Shown piece by piece: positions 60,961-64,000 of a stretch of DNA of 64,000 nt. Origin of the DNA: Nocardiopsis sp. FIRDI 009 (GTDB lineage Bacteria; Actinomycetota; Actinomycetes; Streptosporangiales; Streptosporangiaceae); contig NZ_QPNC01000001.1 of the NCBI RefSeq assembly GCF_003386285.1, forward strand, positions 62,001 to 126,000, read 5' to 3'. The translations under genes were made by a program, and so were the position numbers. Under the pieces are notes generated by a model that was not told where the DNA came from, did not search any database, and saw nothing but the letters and a program-made list of their open reading frames with translations. How positions within the stretch are numbered: the stretch's first letter is position 1; each line of letters starts with the position of its first letter.

Positions 60961-62727
60961 TCAGCGGGCGCTCACGGCCCGGAACCACCCCTCCTCCTGG
61001 GCCAGTTCCGCGTACGTCCCCGACTGGATCACCCTCCCCTCGCGCACGACGTAGACCCGGTCGACCCGCTCCAACCCCGTCAGGTCGTGGGTGATGAGCA
61101 GGGTCGAGTACCCCTCGGCGGCGTCCAGCAGGTCCTCGATCACCGCGTCGCGGGTGCCGGGGTCCAGGTGCGCGGTCGGCTCGTCCAGAACCAGGACCCT
61201 CGGGTTCGCCAACAGCGCGCGGGCCAGCGCCAGCCGCTGCACCATCCCGCCGCTCAGCCCCAGTCCGTGCGTGCCCACCCGGGTGTCCAACCCCTCGGGC
61301 ATCGCCGCGACCTCGTCCGCGAGCCGGGCCCTGCGCAACGCCGCCCACAGTTCGCCGTCCTCCGCGCCGGGGCGCGCCAGCCTGAGGTTCTCCCGGAGCG
61401 TCGACGCGAACACGTGCGGATCCTGCGGCACCCCCGACACCACGGCGCGCACCTCGTCCGCCGGACAGGAGGTCACGTCCGTGCCGCCGATCTCCACCCG
61501 GCCCGAGTCCGGGTCGCGGAACCGCAGCATCACCGAGGCCAGCGTGCTCTTGCCCGCGCCGCTGGGCCCGATCACCGCCACCGTCCACCCGGCCGGGATC
61601 TCCAGGTCCACTCCGTCCAGGGCCCAGGGCTCGTCCGGACCGTACCGCGCTCTCAGACCCCGCACCCGCACCGTCGGATCGCTGTCCGGTGCCAACCCGG
61701 TGCGGGTGGGCGGCGCGACCGCCGCAGGGGTGTCCAGCACGCCGAACAGCCGCGCCCCGCTCGCCCGGATCGCCCCCAGCCTGGCGGCCACCGCGGGCAG
61801 CGGCGCCACGATCTCGAACGCCGCCATCGTCGTCAGCACCAGCACAGCCAGGGACACCGCGTCCAGCCCGCCGTCCTCCACGGCGGCCACGCCCAGCAGC
61901 AGTGCCGCCCACACGGTCAGACCGGTGATCAGCGCGGTGGCCCCCGCCCCGAACCCGAGGATCGCCGCGTCCCGCCGTGCCATCCGCGTCAGTTCCTCGT
62001 CGGCGGCGTTCACCCGCGCCACCTGCCGGTCCATCGCCCCGTAGACCACCAGGTCCGGCGCGCCGTGCAGCGTGTCCACGAGGGCGGTCGACAGCTCACC
62101 CCGGGCCCTGGCCTGCCGTCGTCCCGGCCCCCTGCCGAGCGCGGCGGACGCGAGCGGCACCGCCAGACCGGCCAGCAGCAGCCCCGCCGCCAGCAGCGGT
62201 CCGCCCGGCAGGTACACCGTGGTCAGGAAGAGCACGGTCGCTCCACCGGTCACCACCGACACCAACGGCGGTGTCAGTCCGCGTACGAGCAGGTCCAGCG
62301 TCGCCTCGGTGTCGTTGACCAGCCGCGACACCAGGTCACCGGACCGGAACCGGCCGAACGGCTCGGTGGCCGCGAGCCGTTCGTAGACCCGTACCCGGAC
62401 CTCGGCCAGCGTGCGGAAGGCCGCGTCGTGGGTGACCAGACGCTCCAGATACCGGGCCACCCCCCGACCGACCCCCAGCGCCCGCGTGGCCACCACGGCC
62501 ACACCCAGCGCCGTGATCGGCGGGTGGTCGGCGGCCGTGGCCAGCATCCACGCGGCCACGGCCAGCAGGGCGATCCCGGCGCCGGTCGCGGCGGCGCCGA
62601 GCAGCACCCCCAACGCGAACCGGGCCCCGCGCGGCCACGCCAGGGCGATCATCCGACGCAGCGGATCCCGGCCGTCGGCGAGCCGGTCCGCTCCGCGCTC
62701 CACGGCGGCCCCCGTCTCGGTACTCAT
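60961..62727 (-). CDS. cydC: Thiol reductant ABC exporter subunit CydC
   Basis: 588 residues, ATG 62727. Half of the heterodimeric CydDC exporter (glutathione/cysteine or haem-linked) needed for cytochrome bd assembly. Membrane domain of six helices (about 25-330), then an ATPase: Walker A IGPSGAGKST, Q-loop GVPQDP, signature LSGGM, Walker B VLVLDEPTAHLD and switch His in LITHD. ATGA overlap with cydD upstream. cydAB are not visible in the window and may lie beyond 64000. Confidence 0.93.
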   Translation of the reverse strand: MSTETGAAVERGADRLADGRDPLRRMIALAWPRGARFALGVLLGAAATGAGIALLAVAAWMLATAADHPPITALGVAVVATRALGVGRGVARYLERLVTHDAAFRTLAEVRVRVYERLAATEPFGRFRSGDLVSRLVNDTEATLDLLVRGLTPPLVSVVTGGATVLFLTTVYLPGGPLLAAGLLLAGLAVPLASAALGRGPGRRQARARGELSTALVDTLHGAPDLVVYGAMDRQVARVNAADEELTRMARRDAAILGFGAGATALITGLTVWAALLLGVAAVEDGGLDAVSLAVLVLTTMAAFEIVAPLPAVAARLGAIRASGARLFGVLDTPAAVAPPTRTGLAPDSDPTVRVRGLRARYGPDEPWALDGVDLEIPAGWTVAVIGPSGAGKSTLASVMLRFRDPDSGRVEIGGTDVTSCPADEVRAVVSGVPQDPHVFASTLRENLRLARPGAEDGELWAALRRARLADEVAAMPEGLDTRVGTHGLGLSGGMVQRLALARALLANPRVLVLDEPTAHLDPGTRDAVIEDLLDAAEGYSTLLITHDLTGLERVDRVYVVREGRVIQSGTYAELAQEEGWFRAVSAR

Positions 62728-64000
62728 CGCGGCACGCTCCGCTCCGGACTCGGCAGTGGCAGGGACACGACGCGCGGCGCGGCTCCGAGGGCGCCAGCGG
62801 CCCATCCGGCGTCGTGGGCGACGATCACGGCGGTCCGCCCCTCCAGCAGTCGCGCGACCGCCGTGCGCACCGCCGCCGCGTTCTCCGGATCCAGGTGGGC
62901 GGTGGGCTCGTCCAGCAGGACGAGCGGCGCGTCCCGGCACAGCGCCCGCGCGAGCGCGATCCGCTGGCGCTGTCCCGCCGACAGCCGCGCACCGCGTTCG
63001 CCCAGGCGGGTGTCGTACCCCTGCGGCAGCCCGGAGACGAAGGCGTCGGCCTCCGCCCGGCGCGCCGCTTCCCGGACCCGTTCCATGGAGGCGTCCGGGG
63101 CGCCGAGCCGGATGTTGTCGGCCACCGACACGTCGAACAGGTAGGGGTGCTGGGGGACCCACGCGATCCCCCGCCGCCAGTCCTCCGCCGGAACCTCCTC
63201 CAGCGGTGTCCACTCCCCGCCGGGCGGCCGGACGCTGATCCGCCCCTGCCCCGGCTCGTTCAGCCGCAGCAGCAGTGACAGCAGGGTGCTCTTGCCCGCC
63301 CCGCTGGGGCCGGTGAGCAGGACGTGCTCACCGGCCCGGACGTCCAGGTCCAGGCCCGACAACGCGGGCAGGTCCCGCCCGGGGTAGCGCACCCCGACGC
63401 CCTCGAACCGGATGTCCCCGGCGGTGGCGGGGGAGGCCGCCCCGGTGGGCGGCGGGGCCCGGCGCGGCTCCACCCCGGCCCCGGGCGCCCGGCGGGCCGT
63501 GCCGCGGGTGCGGTCGAGTTCGGTGAACACCTGCTCGGCGGCGGCCACCCCCTCCATACTCGCGTGGAAGCGGGCGCCGACCTCCCGGAGCGGCAGGTAG
63601 GCCTCCGGTGCGAGGATCAGCACGAGCAGGGCGGTCTGGTAGTCCATGTGGCCGCCCAGCAGCCGCAGTCCGATCTCCACGGCCACCAGCGCCACCGCCA
63701 GGGTGGCCAGGAGCTCCAGGGCGAACGCCGACAGGAAGGCGACCCGCAGGGTGCCCATGGTGGCCCGCCGGTGCTCCTCGCCCACGCGCCGGATGATCGC
63801 CGCCTGCGCCTTGGCGCGGCGGAACACGGCCAGGGTCGGCAGGCCCTCCACGACGTCGAGGAAGTGCCCGCCCAGACGGCTCAGCAACCGCCACTGGCGG
63901 TCGGTGCGCGCCTGGGTGTGCATCCCGATCAGCGCCATGAAGACCGGGATCAGCGGCAGCGTCACCAGGATGACGATCCCCGAGATCCAGTCGGCCCAGA
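62724..64000 (-). CDS. cydD: Thiol reductant ABC exporter subunit CydD, 5'-truncated
   Basis: The last 425 or so residues are present; the frame stays open to the window edge (WADWISGIVILVTLPLIP...), so the start lies outside. End of the membrane domain with TDRQWRLLSRLGGHFLDVVEGLPTLAVF, then an ATPase with LTGPSGAGKSTLLSLLLRL, signature LSAGQRQRIALARAL, VLLDEPTAHLD and IVAHD. Short Pro/Ala/Arg linker before the ATPase. Operon with cydC. Confidence 0.93.
   Translation of the reverse strand, partial: WADWISGIVILVTLPLIPVFMALIGMHTQARTDRQWRLLSRLGGHFLDVVEGLPTLAVFRRAKAQAAIIRRVGEEHRRATMGTLRVAFLSAFALELLATLAVALVAVEIGLRLLGGHMDYQTALLVLILAPEAYLPLREVGARFHASMEGVAAAEQVFTELDRTRGTARRAPGAGVEPRRAPPPTGAASPATAGDIRFEGVGVRYPGRDLPALSGLDLDVRAGEHVLLTGPSGAGKSTLLSLLLRLNEPGQGRISVRPPGGEWTPLEEVPAEDWRRGIAWVPQHPYLFDVSVADNIRLGAPDASMERVREAARRAEADAFVSGLPQGYDTRLGERGARLSAGQRQRIALARALCRDAPLVLLDEPTAHLDPENAAAVRTAVARLLEGRTAVIVAHDAGWAAGALGAAPRVVSLPLPSPERSVPR

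Overview
This is a high-GC (roughly 70 percent or more) actinobacterial chromosome segment. Gene content and style (GTG starts, GatCAB, class E sortase-type LAXTG tail, cofactor F420 gene, IclR regulator divergent from leuCD, conserved ILVLG-type ilvB leader peptide) point to a filamentous actinomycete. A Nocardiopsis-like member of the Streptosporangiales is my best guess, by inference only. Most of the window is ordinary core chromosome. The accessory parts are a WXG-like toxin/immunity cassette, two thioester-type surface protein genes and an EphD-like oxidoreductase operon.

Layout. 1-3.4 kb: 5'-truncated voltage-gated channel, a relic of an Scr1/DUF5753 regulator, a small 15-residue-repeat protein, a SixA-like phosphatase and a membrane protein. 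3.6-7 kb: DUF695-like protein, mnmA, and a DedA-like membrane protein behind an iron-box-like palindrome. 7.2-13.1 kb: MetE-C-like protein, ligA and a GGDEF-EAL protein. 13.2-19.9 kb: gatC-gatA, two sortase-anchored thioester-domain paralogues on the opposite strand, then gatB. 20.2-22.9 kb: PAS-GGDEF-EAL protein. 23.2-27.1 kb: DUF6507-like protein, 995-residue nuclease toxin and YezG-like immunity protein. 27.8-38.3 kb: branched-chain amino acid block (ilvB leader, ilvB, ilvN, ilvC, serA, a 37-residue ORF, leuB, ilvE, cimA leader, cimA). 38.3-43.4 kb: DUF3152 metalloprotease-like protein, FAH-family protein, SGNH hydrolase, gltX, tRNA-Gln and two identical tRNA-Glu genes. 43.4-50.1 kb (minus strand): Tat phosphoesterase, TetR and a four-gene operon with a leaderless promoter. 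50.3-53.2 kb: IclR regulator divergent from leuC-leuD. 53.5-60.1 kb: hup, cofC, plsC-gpsA, a transsulfuration enzyme, ddl and an EI24 protein. 60.3-64 kb: Uma2 nuclease-like protein and cydC-cydD (cydD truncated by the window end).

How genes connect. gatC, gatA, gatB, gltX, tRNA-Gln and tRNA-Glu together supply the indirect Gln-tRNA route. ilvB/N/C, cimA, leuB/C/D and ilvE supply most of valine, leucine and isoleucine synthesis; ilvD and leuA are not in the window. Two regulatory layers are visible. The first is leader-peptide attenuators before ilvB (…LILVLGRR…) and cimA (…VLIIVRR…). The second is a shared palindrome of TCTC-N7-GAGA type before ilvB, cimA, leuB and the 37-residue ORF, with a degenerate copy between iclR and leuC. 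I regard these two layers as the most informative novel observations here.
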